A DNA stretch of 64,000 nt from JACCTU01 sp963848525 (GTDB lineage Bacteria > Actinomycetota > Thermoleophilia > Gaiellales > Gaiellaceae), in contig CAWKDZ010000003.1 of assembly GCA_963848525.1 (NCBI GenBank), forward strand, positions 434,001 to 498,000, written 5' to 3'. Below the pieces are notes generated by a model. It was not told where the DNA came from, did no database searches, and saw only the letters and a list, made by a program, of their open reading frames with translations. Below, one piece after another: positions 34,108-42,893 of this stretch; the first letter of the stretch is position 1; the number at the start of each line of letters is the position of its first letter. The translations under genes were made by a program, and so were the position numbers.

Positions 34108-34113
34108 TAGCGT
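34108..34113 (+). promoter_or_regulatory. Putative -10 hexamer TAGCGT before phosphoesterase
   Basis: TAGCGT lies seven bases before ATG 34121 without a Shine-Dalgarno sequence. It fits the TANNNT pattern of the other candidate leaderless promoters but is a weaker match. Confidence 0.25.
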
Positions 34114-34120
34114 TCGTCGG

Positions 34121-34927
34121 ATGTGGGTGCTCTTGGGCGGTGCCGCAGCTGCCGGGCTCGCTTGGGGCTGGTTCGAGGCGGGCTGGGTGCGGCTGCGCAG
34201 CGTCGAGGTCCCGCTCTGGCACCTTCCCCCCGAGCTCGACGGGCTTCGCATCGCTCATCTCTCCGACTTCCACCTCGGCGTCCCCTCCGGCGGCGTTCGG
34301 GCCGTCGAGCGCGCGGTCGACTGGGTCGAGCAGCGGCAGCCCGACCTCGTCCTGATCACCGGCGACCTGCTCACGCGCCCGCGCGGCGAACCGCAGCTGC
34401 GTGAGCTGGTTGCTCGACTCGGACCGCGCTGCTTCGCCGTGCTCGGCAACCACGACTTCGGCGACGCGCGCGACCCGCTCGCCGCGCCGAGCCATCTCGA
34501 GGAGCTCGAGCCGGCGCGGCTGCTGCGCGACGAGGCGCTCGAGCTCGAGCTGCGCGGGCGGCGCGTACAGGTCGTCGGTGTCGACCCGACGTCGTACCGC
34601 GCCGGACGGGCGAACCTGAACGGCCACGCCGACGTCCACGCCGACCTGCGCATCCTTCTTTGCCACTACCCCGAGGTGTACGACCGCGTGCGGCCGGGCG
34701 CGTTCCACCTCGTGCTCTCGGGCCACCTGCACGACGGGCAGATCGCGATCCCGTTCGGCGTGGGCAAGGTCCGGCTCGCTCACTTCAGCTGGCGGTACAC
34801 GCGCGGGCTGTATCGACGCGACGGCGTCGTCATGCACGTTTCACCGGGCCTCGGCACGACGTTCGTCCCGTTCCGCTACTTCGCCCGCCCCGAGGCGACC
34901 GAGCTCGTGCTGCGGGCTGCGGGCTAG
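34121..34927 (+). CDS. Calcineurin-like metallophosphoesterase, membrane-anchored
   Basis: 268 residues. An N-terminal membrane helix (LLGGAAAAGLAWGWFEAGW) is followed by the complete metallophosphoesterase motif set: LSDFHLG (DxH), LITGDLL (GD), LGNHDFG (GNHD), CHYPE and SGHLHDGQ (GHxH). Similar to YkuE-type enzymes; the substrate could be a phospholipid or nucleotide derivative. The DUF4126 gene starts three bases downstream. Confidence 0.9.
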   Translation: MWVLLGGAAAAGLAWGWFEAGWVRLRSVEVPLWHLPPELDGLRIAHLSDFHLGVPSGGVRAVERAVDWVEQRQPDLVLITGDLLTRPRGEPQLRELVARLGPRCFAVLGNHDFGDARDPLAAPSHLEELEPARLLRDEALELELRGRRVQVVGVDPTSYRAGRANLNGHADVHADLRILLCHYPEVYDRVRPGAFHLVLSGHLHDGQIAIPFGVGKVRLAHFSWRYTRGLYRRDGVVMHVSPGLGTTFVPFRYFARPEATELVLRAAG

Positions 34928-34929
34928 AC

Positions 34930-35526
34930 GTGGACATCGAGACCGCGATCGGCAGCGTGTTCGCCGCGTTCGGGCTGTCCGGCGCGGCCGGCCTGAACGC
35001 GTGGCTCCCGCTCTTCGTCAGCGCGCTGCTGCACCGGCTCGACGTCGTCGAGCTGTCGAATCCGTTGGACGAGCTCGCGACGACGACGGGCCTGATCGTC
35101 CTCGGCACGCTCATGGTGCTCGACTTCGTCGGCGACAAGATCCCCGTGATCGACCACGCTCTGCACGCCGCCGGCGCGGTGATCGCACCGGTATCCGGTG
35201 CGCTCTTGTTCTCCGGCTCCGCGGGTGCCGAGACCGATCTGCCGACGATCGTGTCCGTGGTCGTAGGCGCGCTCGTCGCGGGGTCGGTGCACGCCGGACG
35301 CGCGACGCTGCGTCCCGCCGCGACGGCGACCACCGCAGGAACGGCGAACCCTGTGCTCTCGCTCGGTGAGGACGCGACGTCGGGGCTCCTGACTCTGCTC
35401 GCGTTCGTCGTGCCGATCCTCGCTTTCCTGCTCCTGGCGGCGCTCGTCGTGAGCCTGTTCGCGGCCTGGCGGCGGCTAACTGGCCGTTCGGCCGGTGGAA
35501 ATCGGCGCAGGGAGCGCGATGCTTAG
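34930..35526 (+). CDS. DUF4126-like membrane protein
   Basis: 198 residues from GTG 34930. It has several hydrophobic segments: FAAFGLSGAAGLNAWLPLFV, TGLIVLGTLMVLDFVGDKIP, HAAGAVIAPVSGALLF, TIVSVVVGALVAGSVH and a C-terminal LLTLLAFVVPILAFLLLAAL, ending in a basic tail. The AGLNAWLPLFV and DFVGDKIPVIDH segments match the DUF4126 family. Function unknown. The last 48 bases contain the palindromic leader of the next gene. Confidence 0.82.
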   Translation: MDIETAIGSVFAAFGLSGAAGLNAWLPLFVSALLHRLDVVELSNPLDELATTTGLIVLGTLMVLDFVGDKIPVIDHALHAAGAVIAPVSGALLFSGSAGAETDLPTIVSVVVGALVAGSVHAGRATLRPAATATTAGTANPVLSLGEDATSGLLTLLAFVVPILAFLLLAALVVSLFAAWRRLTGRSAGGNRRRERDA

Positions 35527-35541
35527 CGCGAATCTGCGGCT
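35479..35541 (+). promoter_or_regulatory. Palindromic leader, copy 1
   Basis: ACTGGCCGTTCGGCCGGT (35479-35496) can form a stable hairpin. It is followed by GGCG, GGAGCG, GATGCTT and CTGCG blocks up to ATG 35542. An almost identical leader (39260-39323) precedes the paralogous gene at 39324. The 18-bp palindrome is identical in both, and the distance to ATG is 63 and 64 nt. Could be an operator or a structured 5' untranslated region. Confidence 0.6.
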
Positions 35542-35892
35542 ATGAGAGTCCAGCTCGAGCAACCGAGGTCGGCCGAGGAGCTGATCAGCTACCTCGACCG
35601 GTGCAACTGCCGCGTACGGCGGGTGGCGGAGGATCTCGTCGACGTCAGGCCCGCGCACGCGATCGACGTCGACGCCGCGCTGCGGCTGACGAAAGCGGGC
35701 CGCTGCTACGCGTGCGGCGAGGAGGTCGAGGCCGCCCTAGCGGAGCTCGGCTCTCCGCTCTGCCACGACTGCCGCGGCCGCCCAGGTCGCAACGGCCACG
35801 CCGAGCACCCGCTTGCGCTGCTCGAGGTGCAGGCGTACCTGCAGGTCTGGAACGCCCTGCACCCGTCCGCCGCGACAACGCTCGTCGAGTAG
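35542..35892 (+). CDS. Small LDRCNCRV-family protein with inserted zinc ribbon
   Basis: 116 residues. The N-terminus (ELISYLDRCNCRVRRVAEDL) and C-terminus (YLQVWNALHP) match the 71-residue product at 39324. In between is an insert with CYACGEEVEAAL and CHDCRGRPG, a CxxC-CxxC zinc ribbon. Family and function not recognised. ATG 35542 is chosen because it aligns with the paralog and follows the shared leader. Confidence 0.65.
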   Translation: MRVQLEQPRSAEELISYLDRCNCRVRRVAEDLVDVRPAHAIDVDAALRLTKAGRCYACGEEVEAALAELGSPLCHDCRGRPGRNGHAEHPLALLEVQAYLQVWNALHPSAATTLVE

Positions 35893-35900
35893 TTCGAGCC

Positions 35901-35906
35901 TAGAAT
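35901..35906 (+). promoter_or_regulatory. Putative -10 hexamer TAGAAT before GNAT gene
   Basis: TAGAAT is one base from GTG 35908 and ten from ATG 35917, favouring ATG 35917 as the start of a leaderless message. Confidence 0.38.
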
Positions 35907-35916
35907 CGTGCGCGGG

Positions 35917-36540
35917 ATGACCGCGCACCTCGAGGGCCTCACGCGCGGGACGATCGGGACCGTGCCGACCGTCTGCCACGAGTGCGTCTGGTGGCAGTCG
36001 CGAACGGGCCGCACCGCCAGCAAGGACCGCTGGATCGAGCGGGCCGAGGACGACTGGGGCGCGTGGGGGACGGTCTACTACGACGAGCACCGGCGCGTGC
36101 TCGGCTCGATGCAGTACGGGCCGTCGGAGCTCTTCCCGCGCGCCGCCGAGCTGCCGGCCGGGCCGCCGTCGCCCGACGCGGTGCTGGTCACGTGCGCGTA
36201 CCTCATCGACTCGTCGAGCCCATGGGTGCTGCAGTCGCTGTTCCTCGCCGCGATCGGCGACGCGCGCGACAAGGGCGCGAAGGCGCTCGAGGCGTTCGCG
36301 TACCGCTACCCCGAGGGCGAGACCGCATACGAGCGCTTCCGCGTGCACAAGACGATCTTCCCGCGCGACTTTCTCTCCGACTTCGGCTTCACGACCGTGC
36401 GCCAACACGGGCGCGTCGAGCTCGCGCGGCTCGAGCTCGGCGGCCTGCAGCCGGTCGTCGAGGGACGGCGCGCGAGCGTGATCCGGGTCGTCAAGGAAGC
36501 GTTCTATCCCAAGCCGGTGCCGGAGCCGCGCCGACCGTGA
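35917..36540 (+). CDS. GNAT-family N-acetyltransferase
   Basis: 207 residues. It starts TAHLEGLTRGTIGTVPTVC and has a CHECVWWQ motif. A central YYDEHRRVLGSMQYG, VLVTCAYLIDSS (beta4) and WVLQSLFLAAIGDARDKGAKA (acetyl-CoA-binding A region) follow, then a conserved FGFTTVRQHGRVEL tail. A similar protein type is widespread in actinobacteria; the acceptor is unknown. GTGA overlap with the cupin gene. Confidence 0.78.
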   Translation: MTAHLEGLTRGTIGTVPTVCHECVWWQSRTGRTASKDRWIERAEDDWGAWGTVYYDEHRRVLGSMQYGPSELFPRAAELPAGPPSPDAVLVTCAYLIDSSSPWVLQSLFLAAIGDARDKGAKALEAFAYRYPEGETAYERFRVHKTIFPRDFLSDFGFTTVRQHGRVELARLELGGLQPVVEGRRASVIRVVKEAFYPKPVPEPRRP

Positions 36541-36917
36541 GCGAGGTCTTCGAGCTCGGCCCGACTCGGCTGCGCGTGCTCGTCGAGTCTGCCGAGGCGA
36601 CGGTGCTCGAGGCCGAGCTCGACCCGGGCGGCGGCAGCGCCTGGCACACCCACACGCGCGAAGACGAGACGATCGTCGTCGTCGACGGGGCGCTCGTGGT
36701 CGACGACGGCGAGCGCCGCGAGCTCGGGCCCGGCGAAGCACTGGTGCTGCCGCGCGGAGTGCGGCACGCCTTCGCGAACGAGAGCGGGGCGCGGACTCGC
36801 GTGTACTTCTTCTGCGCCCCCGGCGGACTCGAACGCTTCTTCCGCGAGCTCGTCGCGGCCCAAGGCGATGACGAGGTCGCCGCTGCGGCCGAACGCGCGG
36901 GCTTGCTCTTCGGCTAG
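36537..36917 (+). CDS. Single-domain cupin protein
   Basis: 126 residues with cupin motif 1 (AWHTHTREDETIVVVDGAL) and motif 2 (GEALVLPRGVRHAFANES): His, His, Glu and His metal ligands are in place. C-terminal helices carry GGLERFFREL, typical of small metal-binding cupins with isomerase or dioxygenase-like roles. Coupled to the GNAT gene; convergent with proB. Confidence 0.85.
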   Translation: MSEVFELGPTRLRVLVESAEATVLEAELDPGGGSAWHTHTREDETIVVVDGALVVDDGERRELGPGEALVLPRGVRHAFANESGARTRVYFFCAPGGLERFFRELVAAQGDDEVAAAAERAGLLFG

Positions 36918-36918
36918 G

Positions 36919-37964
36919 TCAGTAGAGGACGAGCCGGTCGCGGTGGATCGCCTCGACGCCGCGCGGCTTCCGGGCCAGCTCGGCCGAGCCCGTCGCCGCG
37001 ATCCCCTTCGCGAACGCGACGCCGTCGGGGCCGAGCACCTCGACCGCGTCGCCGGCCTCGAAGCGCCCGTCACAGGACGCCACGCCGACCGCGAGCAGGC
37101 TCTTGCCGTCGTCGGCGACGGCCCGTCGCGCGCCTTCGTCCACGGTCAGGCGCGCCTTCGCCGGCTTGCCGAAGCGAATCCAGAGCTTCCACGCCGGCAG
37201 CGAGCGCTCGGCCGCCGTGAAGTGCGTCCCGCTCGGCTGTCCCGTGACGATCGGTGCGAGCACGGTCTTGCCCGCGCCCGCGGCGATGACGGTCGGGATG
37301 CCCGCGGCGCCGGCCATCCGCGCCGCGACGACCTTGCTGCGGATGCCGCCCTTGCCGAGCCCGGTCGCCTCGCCGAGCACCGCCTCGTCGATCGTCGCCC
37401 CGTCGGGGATCAGCTCCGCTCCGGGGAGGCCCGGCCGCTGCGTCAGCACGCCCTCCACCTCGGTCAGGAGGACGAGCAGGCGGGCGCGAACGAGGACCGC
37501 GACCTGCGCGGCGAGCGCGTCGTTGTCGCCGAACGTGATCTCGTCGGTGGCGGTTGCGTCGTTCTCGTTCACGATCGGGACCGTGTGCAGGCCGAAGAGT
37601 GTCGCGAGCGCGTTCTGCGCGTTCACGTACGCGCTTCGGTCGGCGATGTTGTCGGCCGTGAGCAGGACCTGGGCGGCGGGAATCCCCTCGAGCCCGAGCG
37701 CGCTGGTCCCACGCCGCTCTGGAGGCGGGCCTGGCCGAGCGCCGACGCCGCCTGGAGGCGCGGCATCGCCCGCGGGCGCTGCTCCAGGCCGAGCCGCGGC
37801 AGCCCGAGCGCGATCGCGCCGGACGAGACCACGCAGACGGGATCGCCCGCGCGCACGAGCGCGGCGATCTCGCGCGCCCGCTCGCGCAGCACGGAGCGGC
37901 GAACCTTCCCGCCCGGACCGACGACGAGGCTCGTCCCGAGCTTGACGACGATCGGGCGCTTCAA
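36919..37964 (-). CDS. proB: Glutamate 5-kinase (frameshifted)
   Basis: First enzyme of proline synthesis, phosphorylating glutamate. Starts at TTG 37964 (MKRPIVVKLGTSLVVGPGGK), with VVSSGAIALGLPRLGL. A frame change at about 37720 leads to AQVLLT-like sequence, then NAQNALATLFGLHTVPIVNE and NENDATATDEITFGDND. A C-terminal PUA domain (about the last 90 residues, DAVEVLGPDGVAFAKGI) is complete. The TTG overlaps the proA TGA (TTGA), so proA-proB are coupled. Confidence 0.9.
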
Positions 37965-39224
37965 CGCTTCTGCGTGCCGTCGCCGACGACGTGGTACTGC
38001 CGCAGCCAGAGGTCGCGGTACGTCACGGGGCCGCGCGGGCCGGGCGCGCGGTCGACGTTGATGCCGGTCTCCGGCGTGCCCGTGAGCTCGAACCCGTCCG
38101 CGAACCGCGTCGTCGCGTTCCAGAAGCCCGCCGTTCCGCGGTAGGCGGCCAGGAAGCGCCGCGCCGCGGGCTCGTCGTCGGTGACGATCGCGGCCGCAAG
38201 GCCGGACGTCTCCTCGTTTGCGATCCGAACCGCCTCGTCGAGGTCGTCGACCACGTCGAGCGTGACCGTGGCGACGCGGTCCGGCTCGCCCGCCCACTCG
38301 TGCCCGCGCGGCCGGTCGAGCGGGAGCACGCTCGCGTGCGCGGCGGCGCGCTCCGTCCCACGGACCTCGAGCTCGAGGCGCTCGAACAAGGCGAGGAGCG
38401 TCGGGCAGGACCTCGACCGCGCCGCGGTCGACGAGCGCGAGGTTGAGCCTGTTGCAGACGCCGAGCCGGTCGAGGCTCGACTCGGCGACCGCGAGCACCT
38501 TCTCGGGCGCGGCGCGGTCGTGGACGTAGAGGACGCCGCCGCCCTCGGCGTGGGCGAGCGTGCGGACGCCGTTCTCCGCGGCGTGCCGCGCTAGCGCAGC
38601 GGTCGCCGGCCCGCTCCCGCGCAGGATCACGAGCGGGATCAGCTCGGGCAGCGAGACGAGCACTCGGGCTCCCTCGCGGTCGGGCGAGCGCACGAGGCCG
38701 ACGGCCGCCGGCGGCAGGCCCGCGCGCTCGAGCGCGGGGCGGAGGACGTCGTCGACGAGCACGGTCACGGTCCGGAGCGCGGCGCCGCCGGTGCGGAGGA
38801 CGGCGGCGTTGAGGCTCTTCAGGAGCTGGCCGGCGATGTCGAGCGCCACGTTCGGGCGCGCCTCGAAGGTCGCGCCGACGACGCCGATCGGAATGCGCCG
38901 CCCGCTCACGCGGAGGCCGTTCGGGAGCGTCCACGACGACTCCTCGACTTCGAGCGGCTCGAGCTCCGCCATCGACGCGACCTGGTCGGCGAGTGCGTCG
39001 ACACGTCGCTCGTCGAGCCGGAGCCGGTCGAGCCCGCCCGCGTCGAGCCGGTCCTGCGCGGCTTCGAGGTCGGCGGCGTTCGCGGCCAGGATGCGGCCGC
39101 GCCGCTCGCGGACGAGCGCGGCGACGTCGGCCAGCGCCGCCGTGACGGCGTCGTCGCTCAGCCGCGGGGCGGCCGCCCGGGCCGCGCGCGCCTCCTCCGC
39201 GACCAGTTCGCGCAGATCGGTCAC
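37961..39224 (-). CDS. proA: Glutamate-5-semialdehyde dehydrogenase (frameshifted)
   Basis: Gamma-glutamyl phosphate reductase, about 420 residues. GTG 39224 gives MTDLRELVAEEARAARAAAP. Visible: GVVGATFEARPNVALDIAG, LILRGSGPATAAL-like nucleotide region, GGGVLYVHD, and the catalytic Cys in LGVCNRLNLALVD. A frame change at about 38400 precedes ERLELEVRGTE; the last part has ATVTLDVVDDLDEAVRIANE and PETGINVDRAPGPRGPVTYR. Reduces glutamyl phosphate with NADPH. Its promoter region is shared with the divergent LDRCNCRV gene. Confidence 0.9.
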
Positions 39225-39259
39225 GGCTACATAGTGGCAACGACGAACCTGTTCGGCAC

Positions 39260-39323
39260 ACTGGCCGTTCGGCCGGTAGACGGCGTCCGGAGCGAGGCCG
39301 ATGCTTCGGGCGGTACCTGCGAC
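39260..39323 (+). promoter_or_regulatory. Palindromic leader, copy 2
   Basis: ACTGGCCGTTCGGCCGGT at 39260-39277 is identical to the copy at 35479, followed by GGCG, GGAGCG, GATGCTT and CTGCG blocks in the same order and 64 nt in all before ATG 39324. The intervening bases differ, so the matched blocks are likely functional rather than a simple recent duplication. Confidence 0.6.
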
Positions 39324-39539
39324 ATGCGGCTGAGGCTCGAGGAACCCACGCTCGTCGACGATCTGATCGTGTTCCTCGACCGCTGCAACTGCCGGGTGAC
39401 CCGCGTCGCCGACGGCATCGTCGAGGTGACGCCGACCCGAGCGGACGATCTCGACGTCGCCGGTTACCTTCGCGTCTGGAGCGCCCTGCACGAGACGGCG
39501 ACGATCGTCATCGACGATCGACCGGCGCAGGTCGCCTAA
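39324..39539 (+). CDS. Small LDRCNCRV-family protein
   Basis: 71 residues: MRLRLEEPTLVDDLIVFLDR continues CNCRVTRVADGIVEVTP, then DLDVAGYLRVWSALHE. Paralog of the 116-residue product at 35542 but without the zinc-ribbon insert. The upstream in-frame extension to 39234 runs through the conserved leader and is probably untranslated. Divergent from proA. Function unknown. Confidence 0.65.
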   Translation: MRLRLEEPTLVDDLIVFLDRCNCRVTRVADGIVEVTPTRADDLDVAGYLRVWSALHETATIVIDDRPAQVA

Positions 39540-39548
39540 GGGCTATGG

Positions 39549-40487
39549 TCACGCCGCGACGGCGCGACGGTCGAGCAACAGCTCGGCGATCTGGATCGCG
39601 TTCAGGGCGGCGCCCTTGCGGAGGTTGTCGCACGCGAGGAAGAGCGCGAGCCCATTCGGGTCGGCGCTGTCGCGACGGATCCGCCCGACGAGCACCTCGT
39701 CGCCGCCGGCCGCGCCCTTCGGCGTCGGCACGTGCTCGAGCCGCACCGACGGCGCCTCGGCCAGGAGCTGCTTCGCCTCCTCGGGCGCGAGCGGCTCCTC
39801 GGTCTCGAGCCAGACGGCCTCGGCGTGGCCGACCAGCACGGGGACGCGGACGCAAGTGGCGCTGAGCGGCAGCTCGGGCAGCTCGAGGATCTTGCGCGTC
39901 TCCTCGCGCAGCTTCGTCTCCTCCTCGAACTCGACGCCGTCGAAGTCCCAGTCCATCGCGAGGTCGCCCTCGCCCGGCTCCTGCGCTCGCAGCCGCTCCA
40001 TCGCGCGCGCGCCGGCCCCGGACGCCGACTGGTACGTCGAGACGCGCACCCGCCGCAGCCCGGCTGCATCGCGCAGCGGCGCGAGCACGCAGGCGAGCGG
40101 GATCGCGGAGCAGTTCGGGTTCGCGACGATGCCGTCGTGCTCGGCCGCGCGTTCGCCGTTCACCTCGGGGACGACCAGTGGGACGCCGTCGGTGAGCCGG
40201 AAGGCGGTGGACTTGTCGACGCAGACCGCGCCGCCACGCAGGGCGTGGGGGACGAGCTCGCGGCTCGCCGCCGAGCCGACCGAGAAGAGGCACAGGTCCA
40301 CGTCGGCGCGCTCGAGCGCCTGTTGGGTGGCTTCCTCGACGCGCACGCCCTCGATCGACGTTCCCGCCGAGCGGGCGGACGCGAACAGGCGGACGTCGTC
40401 GTAGCCGCGCTCGCGCAGAAGGTCGACCGTGACCCGCCCGACGGCGCCGGTCGCGCCGACGACCGCAATGCGCGTTGCGTCAGGCAA
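39549..40487 (-). CDS. asd: Aspartate-semialdehyde dehydrogenase
   Basis: 312 residues, slightly short for the family. TTG 40487 gives MPDATRIAVVGATGAVGRV (NADP-binding GxTGxVG), VDKSTAFRL, VVPEVNGE, the catalytic Cys in IVANPNCSAIPL, QSASGAGARAM, and DNLRKGAALNAIQIAE with the conserved C-terminal region. Acts in the lysine/threonine/methionine branch. The start overlaps the lysC stop by eight bases, so lysC-asd are coupled. Confidence 0.93.
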   Translation of the reverse strand: MPDATRIAVVGATGAVGRVTVDLLRERGYDDVRLFASARSAGTSIEGVRVEEATQQALERADVDLCLFSVGSAASRELVPHALRGGAVCVDKSTAFRLTDGVPLVVPEVNGERAAEHDGIVANPNCSAIPLACVLAPLRDAAGLRRVRVSTYQSASGAGARAMERLRAQEPGEGDLAMDWDFDGVEFEEETKLREETRKILELPELPLSATCVRVPVLVGHAEAVWLETEEPLAPEEAKQLLAEAPSVRLEHVPTPKGAAGGDEVLVGRIRRDSADPNGLALFLACDNLRKGAALNAIQIAELLLDRRAVAA

Positions 40488-41709
40488 GGCCGAACGCCTC
40501 GTGCAGAGCCTGCACGGCGCGGTCGACGTCGTCGCGCGCGACGTGGCAGGCGATCTTGATCGGCGACGTGCTCACCACGGGTGTCTCGATTCCCTCGCCC
40601 TCGAGCGTCGCGAACGCCTTGGCCGCGACGCCGGGGTGGCTCTTCATTCCCGCCCCGACGAGGCTCACCTTCCCGAGGTCGTCGCGCGAGCTCCACTCGA
40701 CGTCGAGCGAGCCCAGCACGCGGTTCGTGTCGGGGCCGTCCTCGACCGGGACGGAGAACACGATCGCCTCGGGACCCGAGCGGATGATGGTGTCGACGTT
40801 GACGCTCGCGTCGGCGAGCGCCGCGAACAGCCGCGCGGCAGGCAGCCCGTCGACGCGGTAGACGAGCTCCGCACGCTGGTGCACGACCGCCGAGATGAGC
40901 GCCTTCTCGAGCATCTCTGCCTCCTCACGCACCCACGTCCCGGCCTCGCCGTCGAACGTCGAGCGCACGTGGAGCTTCACATTGTGACTGCGCGCGACCT
41001 CGATCGACCTCGTCGCGAGCACGTGGGCACCCGACGAGGCCATCTCGAGCATCTCCTCGAAGGAGACCTCGTCGAGCTTGCGCGCCTCGGGGATCAGTCG
41101 CGGGTCGGCCGTGAAGATGCCGCGGACGTCCGTGTAGATCTCACAGTGGTCGGCGCCGAGCGCGGCCGCGAGGGCGACCGCGGTCGTGTCTGAGCCGCCG
41201 CGGCCGAGCGTCGTCACGTCCTGGTCGGTCGAGACTCCCTGGAACCCCGCGACGAGCACGATCCGGTCGCTGTCGAGCGCCTCGTGGATCCGCCGCGCGC
41301 GGACGTCGACGATCTTTGCCTTGCCGTGGACGGTGTCGGTGACGATGCCCGCCTGCGAGCCGGTCAGCGAGATCGCCTCGTGGCCGAGGTCGTGGATCGC
41401 CATCGCGGCGAGCGCGCACGTGATCCGCTCGCCGACCGAGATCAGCATGTCGAGCTCGCGGGGATGCGGCTGCGGCGAGATCTCGCCGGCGAGCGCGATC
41501 AGCTCGTCGGTCGTGCTGCCCATCGCCGAGAGGACGCCGACGACGCGGTTGCCTCGCTCGCGCGCCTCGACAAGTCGGCGCGCGACGTCCTTGATCTTGT
41601 CCGGATCGGCGACGGAGGTGCCGCCGAACTTCATCACGACCGTGCCGAAGTGCCCTTCGGTCGGGCCGGGAGCGACCGCAGGCACGGCCTCGTAGTCCGT
41701 GGCCGACAC
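40480..41709 (-). CDS. lysC: Aspartate kinase with ACT domains
   Basis: 409 residues. GTG 41709 gives a short N-terminal extension before VMKFGGTSVADPDKIKDVAR; then AMGSTTDELIALA, SVGERITCALAAMA, GFQGVSTDQDVTTLGRGGSD (ATP/aspartate site), EIYTDVRGIFTADPRL, and two C-terminal ACT domains (SVNVDTIIRS and KVSLVGAGMKSHPGVAA) for feedback control by amino acids. The N-terminal extension may not be translated; a start at the VMK position is also possible. Confidence 0.93.
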   Translation of the reverse strand: MSATDYEAVPAVAPGPTEGHFGTVVMKFGGTSVADPDKIKDVARRLVEARERGNRVVGVLSAMGSTTDELIALAGEISPQPHPRELDMLISVGERITCALAAMAIHDLGHEAISLTGSQAGIVTDTVHGKAKIVDVRARRIHEALDSDRIVLVAGFQGVSTDQDVTTLGRGGSDTTAVALAAALGADHCEIYTDVRGIFTADPRLIPEARKLDEVSFEEMLEMASSGAHVLATRSIEVARSHNVKLHVRSTFDGEAGTWVREEAEMLEKALISAVVHQRAELVYRVDGLPAARLFAALADASVNVDTIIRSGPEAIVFSVPVEDGPDTNRVLGSLDVEWSSRDDLGKVSLVGAGMKSHPGVAAKAFATLEGEGIETPVVSTSPIKIACHVARDDVDRAVQALHEAFGLA

Positions 41710-41715
41710 CGTGAA

Positions 41716-41721
41716 AGCTTA
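41716..41721 (-). promoter_or_regulatory. Putative -10 hexamer TAAGCT before lysC
   Basis: On the minus strand TAAGCT lies six bases before GTG 41709, consistent with a leaderless lysC-asd message and with the annotated GTG start. Confidence 0.3.
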
Positions 41722-41730
41722 GTTAGTGGC

Positions 41731-42861
41731 CTACGCGGAGCGGGTGCGGCCGCGGAAGAACGCGGCCATCCCGCCGATCCCGGCGAAGAGCATCGCGAGC
41801 AGAGCAAGGGCGATCACAGCGGCGATGGCCGGGTGCAGGCTGTCGACGGGGTCGACGTCGAGGAAGGAGAGCACCTTCGCCCTCGGCGTCTCGGCGGACG
41901 GGGTCGAGATGGGCGACGTGGGCGACGACGACCGCTGGGCGCCCGCGCGGGGGCCTCCCGCGGCACCGTCAGGCCCATCGACAAGCGCGGACGTCACGGT
42001 CGAACGTGCGGTGCAGAGCGCCAACGCCTCCTCGATCGCGGCGGTGCCGAGCAGGTGCGCACGGTTGCGGGTGATGCCGACGACCCTGCGAACCTTCGGG
42101 AACGAGTCGACGTACACCGTGAACAGGTAGTGACCGGGCACCGCGCGGCGCGGCCTGATCACCCGGGTGAGCCGCACGGCGTTCGTGCCGGCCTTGGCAT
42201 CGATCCGTCGCTGGGCGCGGACGTCGCAGCTTGGCAGCGGGCCACGGAGCACGGCAAGGACCTCGCCTCCCCGCGGCACGGTGAAGCGAATTCGAAGTGC
42301 GCCCAGCCGCCGGCTCGGTCCGGCGCCGCGAGCTGCCGCCTGCGACGGCTGCCACGGGGCGGCCGCGGTCGAGCCCGTCGCGCTAGCCGCGCTCGCCGCG
42401 GCGCCCGATCCGGACGACCCGGACGACTCGGCCGACCCGGACGGGGTGCCCGCACCGCCGGAGCTCGCGACCCCGCCCGTCGAACCCCCGAGCGCAGGCG
42501 ACGAGGGAGCCGGGACCGATGGGACGGGCGTCGACGGCGCCGGCGTCGGCACGCCCGGCGTCGTCACCGTCGAGATCGGCGACGGCGGAGCAGGAGGCGG
42601 CGGCGCCGGAGGAAGAGGCGCCGGAATCGGAGCGGGCGGGGCGACCGTCACCGTCGGTGGCGGCGGGGGCGGAGGCAGCGGCGCCGGCAGCGGCGGCAGC
42701 GGCACGGACGGAACGGTGACCGTCGTGCTCGTTGGGACCGGGACCGGCCCCGGCAGTTGTGCGAATGCGGTCCCCGAGAGGACACCGGCACCCGCCAGCA
42801 CAACCGCGACACCCGCGCGCGCAAGCGCTCTTGTGCGGCTCCGACACATAGCTTCGACCAT
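41731..42861 (-). CDS. Secreted Pro-rich surface protein with C-terminal membrane anchor
   Basis: 376 residues: signal peptide (GVAVVLAGAGVLSGTAFAQ), about 110 residues of Pro/Val/Thr/Ala low complexity (PPPPPPTVTV-type runs), a Ser/Gly linker, a folded domain of about 110 residues with two Cys (LPSCDVRAQ and LALCTARS), then a C-terminal membrane helix (AAVIALALLAMLFAGIGGM) and a basic tail. Looks like a wall-spanning stalk; the C-terminal anchor resembles sorting tails, but no LPxTG or PEP motif precedes the helix. Function unknown. Confidence 0.7.
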   Translation of the reverse strand: MVEAMCRSRTRALARAGVAVVLAGAGVLSGTAFAQLPGPVPVPTSTTVTVPSVPLPPLPAPLPPPPPPPTVTVAPPAPIPAPLPPAPPPPAPPSPISTVTTPGVPTPAPSTPVPSVPAPSSPALGGSTGGVASSGGAGTPSGSAESSGSSGSGAAASAASATGSTAAAPWQPSQAAARGAGPSRRLGALRIRFTVPRGGEVLAVLRGPLPSCDVRAQRRIDAKAGTNAVRLTRVIRPRRAVPGHYLFTVYVDSFPKVRRVVGITRNRAHLLGTAAIEEALALCTARSTVTSALVDGPDGAAGGPRAGAQRSSSPTSPISTPSAETPRAKVLSFLDVDPVDSLHPAIAAVIALALLAMLFAGIGGMAAFFRGRTRSA

Positions 42862-42893
42862 ATAACTACCCAGACCGCGGCCTGGATACGCAG

